NCBI GenBank assembly: GCA_029964075.1
Contig: CM057150.1
Location: 3,883,717-3,947,716 of the forward strand
DNA length: 64,000 nucleotides
Source: Patiria pectinifera
Lineage: Eukaryota; Echinodermata; Asteroidea; Valvatida; Asterinidae
Direction of reading: 5' to 3'
Positions 11,709 to 22,888 of the stretch are shown here, one piece after another. The notes beneath the pieces are model-generated. The model was not told the origin of the DNA. It worked only from the letters and a program-made list of their open reading frames with translations, and ran no database searches. A program made the translations under genes and the position numbers. Each line of letters opens with the position of its first letter. The first letter of the stretch is position 1.

Positions 11709-12368
11709 TGAGCTAAAACATGATTATAACAATAACAGCCAAATCACAATTAGTGGGCGATTTTTGTCTTTACTAGCGGGATTAAAAGACTTAAAATATT
11801 TGTTATTACTACCTGTGTATTCAGTAACTTTGTGTATATAAGAAAGCAAATCTTTCAATTGACACCATTGCGGTTATTTACTGTCTTGACAGTGATGCGT
11901 TTTCCTTGTATTTTGCTATGGCTTACATCAAAATCATAGTTTGCAGAACATGTCCAGTTTACATTCGGTACATTACTACTGTGGGAAGCTTATAACTCAA
12001 ACTGCATGTTTGGCGACACTTTTATCTGTTACAAAATTGTATTGCTACTTTTTTAAATTTTTTTTTTAATTATTAAAGTGGAGTTAATATTTGTTCTGCC
12101 AAACACTAAGGGCGAAACGATTTATTACTTCAGATCCTAATTGTGACCTTACGGAACACCTTTAGATTGAGAAAACTGCTATCAGCACCGGTAGCAAGTC
12201 CAAGATGTGTTAAATTGTGTGAAACCAGACCTGTGTGTATGAACAAAACCTCTAAACGCGTGCCAGTACATTTTGTTTGGTAGACTGCTGTAAACAGTTT
12301 TATGTAATTAAAACAACATCTTATCTCAAAAAACTCGATTGTCTCGATTCCTAGAAATATTTTCTATG

Positions 12369-13060
12369 CAGGGTGTATCAACAAAAAGTGTACACTAAGA
12401 AAAAACTCCCTAAAATGACAATTTTTATATTTTTGCAATATCGCTCCATACTTACGGGTAGATAAACCTGTCAGTCTTTAAATGACACCATGATCATGTT
12501 GCCAATTTCATGCATGACTGATCTCCAGTTGGCAGTTTCATGCATGACTGAGGGGCTTCAAAAAAGTGTATTTGCAAACTTTGTGTAAAACGGCCTGCGC
12601 ACATAAATGTGTTTTTAACTGGATCAAAGGCAATAAGAGACCAACATGGTCCTGTGTGATGGCAGTTACCAAGAAAGACCTTTGTTGCGGTGTGCACTGA
12701 GGTCTAACCATCTTTTTCGAGACAGTCAGTTAAACGGCAAGAATGAGGGAAGAGCACACCAAAAAAACCTACGGATATGTATTCAATTTACAGCTACGAA
12801 TTTTTTTTTTTACAGGTCTTTGTTATCAAAAAAAGCACATGTTGGATTGGCCTCCTATTGCCTTTGATCGAATTAAAAACACCGAATTAGTGTTAGCTGT
12901 TTCTCACAAATGTTGCAAAGGAAGCCCCTGATCAGTGATGCATAAAAGCGCCAAATGTCATTTAAAGCCTGACAGGTTTGTCTACCCATTTATGGAGCGG
13001 TATTCCATTCACAATTTTTTTTTCATTTGAGGGACATTTTTTCTGAGTCCATACTTCTTG
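12369..13060. mobile_element. CAGGGTGTATC foldback element, D1 copy
   Basis: The left end starts CAGGGTGTATCAACAAAAAG. Left-arm landmarks CGCTCCATACTTACGGGTAG, AAACCTGTCAG and TTTAAATGACA reappear inverted on the right around 12957-13010, followed by an inverted partner of the distal end. Arms are roughly 250-300 nt. A related copy occurs in D2 at 58651-59445, so the insertion predates the duplication. Confidence 0.7.
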
Positions 13061-13269
13061 GGCTAACAAATAATAATATTTTTTTTTTAATGACAAACAT
13101 TACATTACCCTCTCAGTATCATATTAGAACCCATCACAGCAATAACCTCTACTATTGACTTAAAATCAGTGTAGTACTCGTACTCATACCCATTGATGTG
13201 CTCGGACTGGTTCTTGCATGAAACATTTACCAGTAAGTAAAGGGGACGTACGTGAGTTTACAGGAACGG

Positions 13270-13530
13270 AGTGCCCATCTCTCTTACGAAGCGATTGGGC
13301 CACACTCAATGTAATGCTGTGGAGGCATCGCCACACCTCCTCCACAGCGAGTCTGTTACCTTCCCAGCTTTGAATAATATCGGTACACATTTAACACCTG
13401 GGTTGAGAGGAGTAATTGAGGTAAAGGGCCTTACTCAAGGGCACAACACGCATGGCCGGCGGGGCTCGAACCTACAATACCACAATCATGGGGCATGTAT
13501 GTGCGTTATCGTTAGATCACACGTACCCTG
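13270..13530 (-). mobile_element. tRNA-derived SINE with Deu-like tail
   Basis: On the minus strand GGTTCGAGCC (plus 13463-13472) matches the RNA polymerase III B box; a weak A-box-like segment lies about 50 nt upstream on that strand. The neighbouring block CCTTACTCAAGGGCACAAC and CACCTGGGTTGAGAG resembles the conserved tail of Deu-type SINEs of deuterostomes. It is duplicated in D2 (about 59660-59922). SINE assignment is from recalled consensus features; exact ends are uncertain. Confidence 0.6.
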
Positions 13531-13538
13531 CAAGAAAC

Positions 13539-13924
13539 CAGTGGCGTATGGGAGGGCGCGGGGGGGGGGGGCGCACGGGGGCACTTTGCCCCTCCCCCCT
13601 CCCCCGGCAGATTTTTTTGCAAGATAAATGTTTGCTGTAACTATTTGCATTAACGGTTAGCTAGTTATGATGTGAACCCCCCCAAAAAAGCCAGTTCTAA
13701 ACCCATTACGATGCGCCGTGAAAATCGGCATATATTTTCCAGTATGCTTAACTAAAATGGCCAGTTTTGAAGAGCCCCCATTTGAAAGACGGGCTCCCCA
13801 CCCCGCTTTTTGATTTGACGGAGGGCAAAGTGTGCGGAGAAAAAATATGTCAACATTTCGGCGCGGATGTGCGGTTTAATACCGCCCCCCTCCCCCCCCC
13901 CAACAAAAGCTGGATACGCTACTG
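13539..13924. mobile_element. hAT-like MITE, D1 copy
   Basis: The ends CAGTGGCGTA (13539) and TACGCTACTG (ending 13924) are inverted with one mismatch. It is flanked by an 8-bp direct repeat CAAGAAAC (13531-13538) and TAAGAAAC (13925-13932), one mismatch. The 8-bp duplication and CAG..GGCG ends are typical of hAT elements. There is no transposase frame. The same element is in D2 at 59931-60290. Confidence 0.8.
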
Positions 13925-14251
13925 TAAGAAACATTTACCGGTATTGTGGCAAAGTACTCTTACTTGTGCTAATGGATATGTTCCCCTACTGGAGAACCTG
14001 TACGAAAAGAACTAATTTTCTACTGTTTTGGGAGCTCACATAATTTGTCCTTACGCCTTCGTTTGTGCCTCAAATGCATCTTTGTGTTGGTTATTGTGTT
14101 CCCGGAATCTCGGGAATTCTTTTGAGATATCTAGGGGGAATGAGTAAGTACATGATTTAGTACTCGAGTTAGACTCGTATTCATGGAAATTGACTTCTGG
14201 ACTACGATGAATACGCAACCTCCCTCCAATGAAACCATCGCTAGTATTCAC

Positions 14252-15242
14252 CAGAGTTGCTGACTCGAGTCATGTGACTTGGACTCGAGTCGGACTCGAG
14301 TCGCTATTTTTGTGACTTGTGACTTGACTTGTAAATACCAGCTTTGACTTGTGACTTGACTTGGACTTGCAAAAAATGACTTGTTACCAACCCAAGTCAG
14401 AAGCTACTTGATTTTTTTTAATTGAAGTCGCCCATCACAAGGCCCAAAAGGCCACTCAAGGTGTTTATAAATGCAGTTTATAGATGCAGCGAGAAAGTTT
14501 CATTCCAGAAAATAGCCTCAGTGACTGAATCCAGTAAAATGAATAGTTGCCACTAGTTTCAAAAGTTGTCAATAAGACTGTCTCAACAAACTACAGTTTT
14601 CAATGACCAAGTCTCTTGCTTAATGTAATGGTTGAACAAATTTTGAAAGTAACCTTTCATGAAAAGAAAGCATACCTTTGTCAATTGCATGGAAAATACT
14701 GGATAGCTTAACCCATTGGTAGGCGTTTAGTATGTATGAAAATTGAACAATAAAGTGTTAGTATACTACATGTCATCAAGTGAGTGAAGTCTTATTTTTC
14801 ATGTCATCTCAACATTTATTTCTACAATGTAAAATACATTTATTAAAGTATACAAAGGGCTAATATCCGACGGATATGTAATAAACTACAAGAATAGTAA
14901 TTGCAACACATTGAAAAAAGGGGAATTAAGGATGCATGTTCAAAATAACTCATAAGTTAACGCCAGGTTATTTTTTAAAGCTGAACAAAATAATGTGCAA
15001 CTTGACGTGTTCTTGGACAAAGATAGTTGTGACTTGACTTGTGTTTAGACCAAACATGGCAAATGACTTGTGACTTGACTTGTGACTGGACCTTATGACT
15101 TGTGACTTGACTTGTGACTGGACCTAATGACTTGTGACTTGACTTGTGACTGGACCTTATGACTTGTGACTTGACTTGGACTTGCAAACAATGACTTGTG
15201 ACTTGACTTGGACTTGCAAAAAATGACTTGCTGCCACCTCTG
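14252..15242. mobile_element. Non-autonomous hAT-like element with CTTGACTTGTGA repeats
   Basis: Ends CAGAGTTGC and GCCACCTCTG (inverted, imperfect), flanked by a perfect 8-bp duplication GTATTCAC at 14244-14251 and 15243-15250. D2 has the single uninterrupted GTATTCAC at 60685-60692, so the 991-bp insertion is specific to D1. Both subterminal regions are built from tandem GACTTGTGACTTGACTTG-type words and GACTCGAGTC palindromes. The minus-strand open frame near 14975-15250 is a translation of the repeats, not a gene. Confidence 0.9.
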
Positions 15243-15296
15243 GTATTCACAAACTGTTTATTTTGTTAATACTCAGAGTCTATACAAATACATATA

Positions 15297-15921
15297 CAGG
15301 GTGTTTCAATGAAAAGGAAACCCAAATTTGAAGAACCAGTATGGACAGACTAAATGCTTACTGGCTATAAAACTGGTATCATCTAAAAGCGCAAGCTCTA
15401 TGCTTTTCAATGATACCTTGTTTACATTTCCAGGGTCATACATCACTCAGCGCCACCGTCATGAGATTTTGATGCAAAATTGCAGTTGGTTCACTTTCAT
15501 GTCAAACACAATAGGCACGGTGTGCATGAGAATAAGTATTCAAGAAGAAAATGCGAGTGCATAATAAGAAACCAAAAAAAAAAAACAAGTTGGGTTGGTT
15601 TCAAAACTGGATTTTGACTAAATCATGTACGTTCAAAGCAGTGTGCCACTTTCCCGAGGATTAACATTCAAGCCATTTCACAGACATTTCCGTAACAAAA
15701 GGCACACCGTGCCCAGTGTTTTTTTTTATGAAAGTGAACTAACTGCGTTTTTGCATCCAGTTTTCAAGACAATGATGATCACTGATGCATGACTCAGAAA
15801 ACCTAAACATGGTATCATTAAAAAGGATAGAGATTACGCTTTCAGATGATACCAGTTTTATAGCCAGTAAACATATCGTCTGTCCATAATCGTTCTTTGA
15901 AGTTGGGTTTGAAACACCCTG
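15297..15921. mobile_element. CAGGGTGTTTC foldback element, D1 copy
   Basis: Starts CAGGGTGTTTCAA and ends TTTGAAACACCCTG. Arms of about 240 nt are inverted, including TATAAAACTGGTATCATCT on the left against AGATGATACCAGTTTTATAG on the right and GGCACGGTG against CACCGTGCC nearer the centre. It is conserved in D2 at 60739-61352. No transposase frame is seen. Confidence 0.8.
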
Positions 15922-16026
15922 TATGTTAGTCTCTCACCTATTTTAATGTTAGTCTCTCACGAATTTAAACTTTGTCACATCTTGAGTGCTTTAAGGTGGG
16001 ATATATTAAGATGCATTCGTGTAGGT

Positions 16027-16921
16027 GTGGATATTTTAATAAGTTGACTTTGTATCATATCATGTAATAAGAACAATGACGTTCTAGCCATGTCCGAAGT
16101 ACTTGGCTGTGGCTGAAAGTTACACACACGCCTATTGAAGCAGTTGCAGCCACTACACATGGAATTTTCAGCCGTAGTCAAGTAATTTGGTCGCGGCCTT
16201 CGACTCTGTATCTGAGTGAGTGTTAGGTCGAGTCCAAATCGCTTGACTAGAACCAGGCTAGAACCAATAACACACGTGGCTATGGGAAGCAAATTTGTCC
16301 AGAATTGTAATTCAGCATTTCAAATTTGTTTGAACATGTAAAATTGCCTAAATTCAAATTTTGCAGCTGCTGCAAAAATATCTTCGCAAATGACTCTCTG
16401 GTGAGGATTATTTCGCCATCAGTGCACCCACGGGCATCACTTGAGGAGGAGGAGGGGGAGAGGGGGGAGAGGATGGGAGGGGACAGAGGCGGTTGGAGCA
16501 GTGGAGAGAGAGTGCATGGGAGCGGGGGAGAGGGGCGAATAGGGGGCGCAGAGGGGGGAAGAGGGGGAGGAAAGATGGGGAAAGGGGTGCAGAGCGGGGT
16601 AGGGCAAGGGGCAGAGCGGGATGGGGCGGGGGGCCGATGGGGAAAGAGGGGTCAGAGTAGGGGGCAGAGGAAAGAGGCAGATGAGGGGGCAGAGGAGGGA
16701 GCGTGGTGTAGGGGAGGGGGTTGACACTGCACATTAATCGTTCTCCTGTCAGCAAATATGTGTGCCCGTTGGAAAATGACCCAGGATGGAGAGCGCGCGC
16801 AAAAGTTATCCAATATTACCCATGAACGTCCGCTTTTATTGGAAGATGGTGTCCCCCACTTATTTGCGAATTTACAGGGGCCGGGTAATCGGGGAAATAA
16901 ATCCTGTCTACCTTTTAGCTC
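16027..16921. other. D1-specific block of about 895 bp
   Basis: D2 passes directly from the GTGTGTGG flank to TGGTCTGTTGG (about 61455-61466), while D1 has this extra block. It contains the purine-rich tract at 16437-16725. No inverted ends or clear target duplication were found, so it could be an insertion in D1 or a deletion in D2. Confidence 0.55.
16437..16725 (+). repeat. Purine-rich G-tract minisatellite
   Basis: About 290 nt of almost pure G and A on the plus strand, with many GGGG and GAGG runs. It is suitable for G-quadruplex or triplex formation. The long frames on both strands here (Gly/Arg/Glu-rich or Pro/Ser/Leu-rich) are compositional artefacts. Confidence 0.85.
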
Positions 16922-17449
16922 ATATGGTCTGTTGGCGACTCTGTCACGCCCGCAACGACACTCATGAGTGTACTGTGCACTTTGTGCTTTACTTTAGAAA
17001 TGTAAGTCAACTGAACTTGGTACCCCGACTGACTATGCAATCATGAACTGATATTTTGCAATCAGCAGCAAACGTTTGCCGTCATTATCCAGAACCGCCC
17101 AGTCCTGTGCACTTCGTCGTCGGACCAGACACTGAATTTCTCTTGATTTTGTCAGACGCATCCATCTGTACAAAAGGTAAGGATTGTGAAACATTGTCGA
17201 CATTACAACGTTTTGACATATGATAACCTGCTATTCAACATAGTTTACATAAATATATACTAGATTTTAATGTAATATATGAAAGTTTGCATTGTGAAGT
17301 GACAAATCTCTTTCGTAAGTTTGTGATGTTCTGGATAGAACCAGCAGAAACTGTTTCCTTGTTTTCTTTGAGTGGCATAAAGCATTATGGCGTAAGCCGT
17401 GTTCACAATGGACTTTGGTGGTTAAACCAACGGAGATAGTTTTCAGCTT

Positions 17450-18545
17450 AAGAGTCATTTCGTGTAAATACTTCATATAAGTGTCCACGCTCAAAAAAAT
17501 CGAGTAACCCCAACAGACGTTTTAATCCGATATGCTGCCCGGCCATTATGTGTTTTAGCCATTTTTCGGCAATTTGGAGGTTAATTTTTGCGTTATTTTC
17601 AAAGGTCATCAAGCCAAACTGCAAAGAAATGTCACAAAAGTAACTATATCACGACAAAGTATCATTCTTACCCTTACAAGAAAAAATAAAAACACTTCTG
17701 AAAAATCTCCTTTATATTACTTTTAGGCCCTATAATAAGCAAAATTGCATTGTTAACCTATTTTTATCCCTCCAAAATGGCACTTGCTAGGGCACTCAGA
17801 ATAATTTCCCTTCGGCTGTGGTTAGTTCAGACATTGGTCTTTTCATATCTGGTGAGAAAACTTTGGGTTATTGTAAAGCCTTCGTCCAGTAGCGCTCCAA
17901 AAATGGTAAATTTCACAAAAATCTAAAAAAGTGTATTTTCAGTGTTTTCCTTTGTTTTGGGAAATAAACTTGTATAATTGGTATTGTTCATGAATCTGGC
18001 ACATTTTCACAAACAGAATCAGACTGTTTATCATTTTTAGACCATTGGATGAATAGTGGGTAGTGTACTTCCCCCCACACCGGCTAGGCCCCGCCCACTC
18101 CCCCTGTGCCACCGAATTTTGAACGTGTATGTTGCATAACGAAACAAATGTAAATAAATAATATGCAAGTGAACACTTTAGAAATAACATAGAGTTCCTT
18201 TTCACAGCCTCCCCTTCCCCCATCCCCGGGGGCATTGCTTGGGGTTGAGGATGGGGTGCGGGTGTGACCATCCACCAATAACTTAGCATTGTCGGTATAA
18301 GCATTGTCACATGGGCAAAACTCATGTGATTGCAAGCCGCAATGAATAATAATGGCCATATCCATTGTCCTCTGATTGACGTGCACCATTATTCCGATGA
18401 TGTCCAGTCCTTCCCCTCCCAGCTAGGCCCCGCCCCTTCCTTTGCCACCAAATTCAGATTTTGATTTCTGCATGTATTTGCCTAAATTAAATTGTAAATA
18501 CTAGATATCAATTTGAAAGTGAACTTTTTACGATCTACACCAACA
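17450..18545 (+). repeat. Module X, copy 1
   Basis: A block of about 1.1 kb that recurs inverted at about 21065-22145 and direct in D2 at about 61975-63065. Landmarks are TAAGTGTCCACGCTCAAAAA, TTTTCAGTGTTTTCCTT, GGCTAGGCCCCGCCCACTCC, and TGCATGTATTTGCCTAAATT. It includes two diverged internal copies of a GGCCCCGCCC..GCCACC motif (near 18085 and 18425). No gene is recognised. Confidence 0.75.
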
Positions 18546-19408
18546 GCCGTCGTACAGATAGCCCTTCCCCTGCCACCCCCACTCCCAAAGCTCAAAGAGA
18601 ACCACGCCCTGCCCAACAAGTCAACAAGTACAATTTTGTTGAGTTTACATACATGCATATGGCCTTGGGGAAAGTCTGAATTATGTAAGGTGGCTTTTTT
18701 ACAACACGGGGCAGATTGAAATATCAGAAAAGTGAGGAGGAGAAGGGGTGTGTATGTCGCAGGGGTGGGTGGGGGTGGGGGGGGGCGGGGAGGTGGGAAG
18801 GGTGATCTGGACACCTGCATGTACGCTGTACACATTTTTTTTTATATTGCAAGCTACTTTGGAATTACAGTAAAAGGTGTGGTGAACAAAATGGCGTTTA
18901 TTTTATAATTTTCAAAACGGAAAAGATCTGTCAATTTAGAGAGCAACTAACTCTTATTTGTTTATATTGAAATACATGTACTTTAAAACAACGATCACTC
19001 CAGTGAAAGCTCCGAGAGAACACAGCATCAATTTGATTGCATGAATTTCACTCTGACTTGACTTGGCTGTATGTAGTTAGGGTCTGAAGTATTTTTTTAG
19101 TGGAAGTGTCCTCCAAATTTGTATTTGCCTGATCAACATGAAGTTTTGTGGCACCAAATACACTTCTGTAGCTTATTATTACCATGGCAACCGTTGTAAA
19201 GACTTCGGTGCTCATAAACTTAAGTCAAAAATACTTCCATTTTCAAAGCCTATCACGGAAGTATTATCCTATGACTGAAATTCGTGGCTATATAATTAAC
19301 AACAATACATGCTCAGTATGTAACGTGGCCACCATTGGTGCGAGAAGCGCATGTAATTTTCACCTTTCAATCTGTACCATTTTGTTTGTTTTGATGTACG
19401 TTTCTTAT
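18546..19408 (+). other. Shared non-coding stretch
   Basis: Collinear with about 63066-63892 of D2. It contains a G-rich run near 18760-18800 that is shorter in D2. I see no gene. Confidence 0.5.
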
Positions 19409-19668
19409 AGTTCGTCGCAGAGCTGACAAACCGGCGAATCGACCATTTTGGCGATTTCGATTTTTTGTTATTTTTAGGCTTTATGAAGGTTGCTCTTTCA
19501 AGTATTTATGCCAAAATTCTTAATATTTGTCTGGATTTTGAGATTCAGAGCCCCCCTTGTGGCGAATCACTCACAAAAACAAATCCATAATTTGACATAG
19601 TGACGAATACGAAATTTCGCTGGTAACCAGCTTATGTAAGGTGTGCGTTCCAAGTACCAACGAATGTT

Positions 19669-19726
19669 ATTCGTCAGTTTGTCGGATTGCGCGTGCGTGC
19701 ACGCGCGATCCGACAAACTGACGAAT
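19669..19726. repeat. 58-nt palindrome, first copy
   Basis: ATTCGTCAGTTTGTCGGAT, then a GC-rich centre rich in GCGTGC, then its reverse complement ending GACAAACTGACGAAT. Near-perfect hairpin. Confidence 0.9.
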
Positions 19727-19792
19727 AGCATACAAACATTTCGCTGGTAACCAGCTTATGTAAGGTGTGCGTTCAAAGTACCAACGAATGTT

Positions 19793-19850
19793 ATTCGTCA
19801 GTTTGTCGGATTGCGCGTGCGTGCACGCGCGATCCGACAAACTGACGAAT
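19793..19850. repeat. 58-nt palindrome, second copy
   Basis: Identical by eye to the first palindrome and 124 bp downstream, with the intervening AACCAGCTTATGTAAGGTGT block also repeated. Confidence 0.9.
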
Positions 19851-20142
19851 AGCATACAAACAGTGTGAAGAACAACCGGATATTGCAGATTAATGTAATT
19901 TGACAAACTGACGAATGCGTTTACGATCAAATACAATCATATCACACAACTTCTCTGATTAAATAAGTGACCTGGTGGATACTCAGTTTCATATTTTATT
20001 CAGAATATATACTAACAGTTTTTTTTTTTAATCGAAACATTAAGGGTAAAATACGGCGCCCGGAGAAGTGTCCAACCTCAAACGCGAATTACTCCAAACA
20101 AGGTTTTCCTTATTCGTCGGTTTGTCAGCTCTGCGACGAGTT

Positions 20143-21064
20143 ATTACATGAAGAATTGCAGAGCATTAAATAACAGCACCACATTTGTGTATATTTACTT
20201 CAGTTTTGCCAATTCGGGTTGAAAACCCAAACATTTTTGGAATAAAATCAGTAATTATAAGTCCCTATGGCAGTGACAGTGGATGCATACAATTGCTTGA
20301 CTGGGATGAATGTTTACACAGAAATACAGAAATTATGCCTAACATCTTATCTAGACAAGAGTTTGGAAAACAAATATATAAAAAAACACCTCTAGTGGTA
20401 ACAGCAATAGAACCAAGAATATCATAGTTGTCAAGTTTTTTTTTTTTAATTAACACAATAACAAGACATTCCCTGCTTGTATAAAAAAAAACACCTGTAA
20501 TTTACAAGCACCAATACATTTAGATTGCTTGCCATGTAACAATGGATGCATGCACCACAGAAGTGTGGCCATGTTCACTGCTGATGACAGTTTAGAAGGG
20601 ACTCAAAATGTCATGCTGATTACGAAATTACGATTTTGGAGGGCATAACAGCCCACATAACGGTACTATATTCGACTTTATAGGTGCTTGATCTGACCAT
20701 ATTTACACGTTCAATTCAATCAATCAATATAGAGGCTATTTTGAGTTTTCACTAGAGTGATAGTTGTTTTAAAGTACATGTATTTTAATATAAAAAATAT
20801 GAGTTATTTGCTCTCGTAATCACCATATCACTTCACTCCCCCCCCCCCTGCGCTTTCCAGATATTCCAAACCACTCCCACGTTGACACACAAAAAATGCG
20901 AAACCTACATAGTGTATGTAAATGTGTGGACTTTCCGCAAGGCAATATGTAACCTTAACAATAATACATATTCTGTACAATTCTTTGGAAGGGGAGGGGT
21001 AGTTGCTCATAATGAGCACTGGAGTAGGAAGAGGGATGGCAGGGAGGTGGGCTGTGAGACGGGT
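20143..21064. other. Non-coding stretch at end of D1
   Basis: The first part (to about 20270) continues the D1/D2 homology, which then runs off the right edge in D2. The remainder is AT-rich with homopolymer runs, no gene seen. Confidence 0.5.
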
Positions 21065-22145
21065 ACGCCTGTTGGTGTAGATTATGAAAGCTTCACTAGC
21101 AAATTGACATCTATTTACAATATTAATTTAGGCAAATACATGCAGAAATCAAAATCTGAATTTGGTGGCAAGGGAAGGGGCGGGGCCTAGCTGGGAGGGG
21201 AGGACTGGACATCATTGGAATGATGGTTCACTTCAATCAGAGGACAGTGGATATGGCCATTATTCATTGCGGCTTGCAATCAAATGAGTTTTGCCCAAGT
21301 GACAATGATTGTACCGACAATGCCAAGTTATCGGTGGGTGGTCACAACCCATCCTCAATCCCAAGCAATGCCCCCAGGTTGGGGGAAGGGGAGGCTGTGA
21401 AAAGGAATTCTATGTTATTTCTAAAATGTTTACTTGCATATTTACATTTGTTTCGTTATGCAACATACAAATTTAAAATTCGGTGGCACGGGGGAGTGGG
21501 CGGAAGTACACGACCTACTATTCACCCAATTGTCTAAAAATGATACACAGTCTAATTTTGTTTGTAAAAATGTGCTAGATTCATGAACAATACCAAATAT
21601 ACAAGTTATTACTCAAAACAAAGGAAAATACTGAAAATACACTTTTTAAGTTTTTTGTGAAATGTACCATTTTGGAGCGCTACTGCACAAAGGCTATACA
21701 ATAACCCATAATTTTCTCACCAGATATAAAAAGACCAATGTCTGAACTAACCATAACCGAAGGGAAATTATTCTGAGTGCCCTGGCAAGTGCCATTTTGG
21801 AGGAATAAAAATGGGGTAAAAAATGCAGTTTTGCTAGTTGCATTATAGGGTCTAAAAATAGTATAAAGGAGATTTTTCAGAAGTGTTTTTATTTTTTTCT
21901 TGTAAGGGTAATGATGATACTTTGTCGTGATATAGTTACTTTTGTGACATTACTTTGCAGTTTGGCTGGATGACCTTTGAAAAAAACACGAAAAATGAAT
22001 TTTTGCAGCCTCAAGATCCCTAAGCTCCCTAAGTCCTTTCATCCCACAACGTTTAAACAAATTCGATTTTTTGAGCGTGGACACTTATATGAAATGTTTA
22101 CACGAAGTGACTCTTAACCAAATTAAGTCCAGTGCGGACAGCCGT
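21065..22145 (-). repeat. Module X, inverted copy
   Basis: The reverse complement of 17450-18545, recognised from GGCAAATACATGCAG near 21131, CGGGGCCTAGCTGGGAGG near 21181, and TTTTGAGCGTGGACACTTATA near 22069. With copy 1 it makes a large inverted repeat enclosing about 2.5 kb that includes the 19413-20138 element. Confidence 0.8.
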
Positions 22146-22462
22146 TAAACTTTCCAATTGTCAAATGTCGACTGTTGATTGTAATTGTTACGTTCTGCAG
22201 AAGTAAGTTGTTCAGGGCCAATACAAGGTAAAATTACATTGCTAGTTTTGAGTTCCCGCAGGCCGACATTAATCCAAATGCAGGCACACATTAGTTCAAC
22301 CACAGTCACTCACAGTACCTTTTTTTGGCAAAAATTACGTCCAATGGAAAGCAGCTGTGTGGCGTTATCCCTGATTCCAATGCGGGTTCATGGCATCTGA
22401 ATGGAGCCCTTGAACACAGATATTGACAAACGGGGAAACTGTAAAAATACATAACATTGAGG

Positions 22463-22760
22463 GTTATAAATTGATAGCTCACGTGGCAGAGCTCTGGACG
22501 GTAATCCGGAGGTCACAGGTTCAAACCCAGCTGCAGTCAATTTCTTTGTTAAACTTAAACAGCTTTGTGCGGAGAATCAGAATTGGTGGCTGAATACAAG
22601 AAAATGACTGAGAGAGCGATTGTCCAGCTTGGGCCATTGTTGGTGATTAACCCCCTTGCAATAGACCTTTATCATGCTGCCACCATTTCAGTCATGTTCC
22701 CTGTATCCCTATCACAGTACTGAATAAATGTGTTTTCTGAAAAAGGAACTAGACTAATTT
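22463..22760 (+). mobile_element. tRNA-derived SINE
   Basis: The head contains an A-box match TAGCTCACGTGG (starting about 22474) and a B-box GGTTCAAACCC (about 22519-22529), with GGTAATCCGGAGGTCACA between, as in the common tRNA-like SINE heads of marine deuterostomes. The body extends downstream to about AATAAATGTG near 22720. There is no CCA-type tRNA maturation context, so I do not call a functional tRNA. Confidence 0.7.
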
Positions 22761-22888
22761 TCCTTCCAGCCTCGCTTTGGTTACGTTGATTTGGATGGGA
22801 CAAAATTAAGATGGCGCAACATGATAATGGTCTGTGGTGACTTTAAACTACATGTTTGTTGGTGGTCCCCTATTATTCCCCCTACATG

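Larger units (their letters stand above)
10306..12368 (+). other. 3' flank of the TRIM gene, no further gene seen
   Basis: AT-rich sequence shared with 56163-58650. It begins with the presumed 3' untranslated region, includes a poly-C run near 10880, and a tandem pair of about 145 bp at 11419-11708. Open frames such as 11180-11401 are not conserved as protein in D2. Confidence 0.6.
19413..20138. mobile_element. TIR element with internal palindromes, unclassified
   Basis: The ends are inverted over about 27 nt (CGTCGCAGAGCTGACAAACC at 19413; the reverse complement, with a G/A change a few bases further in, ends at 20138). It is flanked by AGTT at 19409-19412 and 20139-20142. D2 reads CTTATAGTTATTAC without interruption near 63888-63901, so the 726 bp are inserted. 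The interior has a 124-bp tandem pair, each with a 58-nt palindrome (19669-19726, 19793-19850) whose arms carry the same GACAAAC-type word as the ends. No transposase. Confidence 0.88.
1..20270 (+). repeat. Segmental duplication copy D1
   Basis: The stretch is collinear with 48691-64000. Matching landmarks are base 1 with 48691, the first TRIM coding exon (3350 with 51409), the propeller exon (9689 with 55536), the SINE-like block (13463 with 59855), the CAGGGTG foldback (15297 with 60739) and the tail near 20200 with 63960. The match is interrupted by D1-only blocks at 1028-1748, about 5107-8021, 8533-9157, 14252-15242, about 16027-16921 and 19413-20138, most of which behave like later insertions. 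The left boundary lies outside the window. Homology is seen by reading; percent identity was not computed. Confidence 0.9.

Noticed and set aside
16326-16755. Frames of 96-132 codons rich in Gly/Arg or Pro/Ser
   Set aside because: Pure composition effect of the purine-only tract.
22463-22540. Functional tRNA gene
   Set aside because: A and B boxes are present, but the acceptor and anticodon stems do not pair convincingly and it continues into a SINE body.
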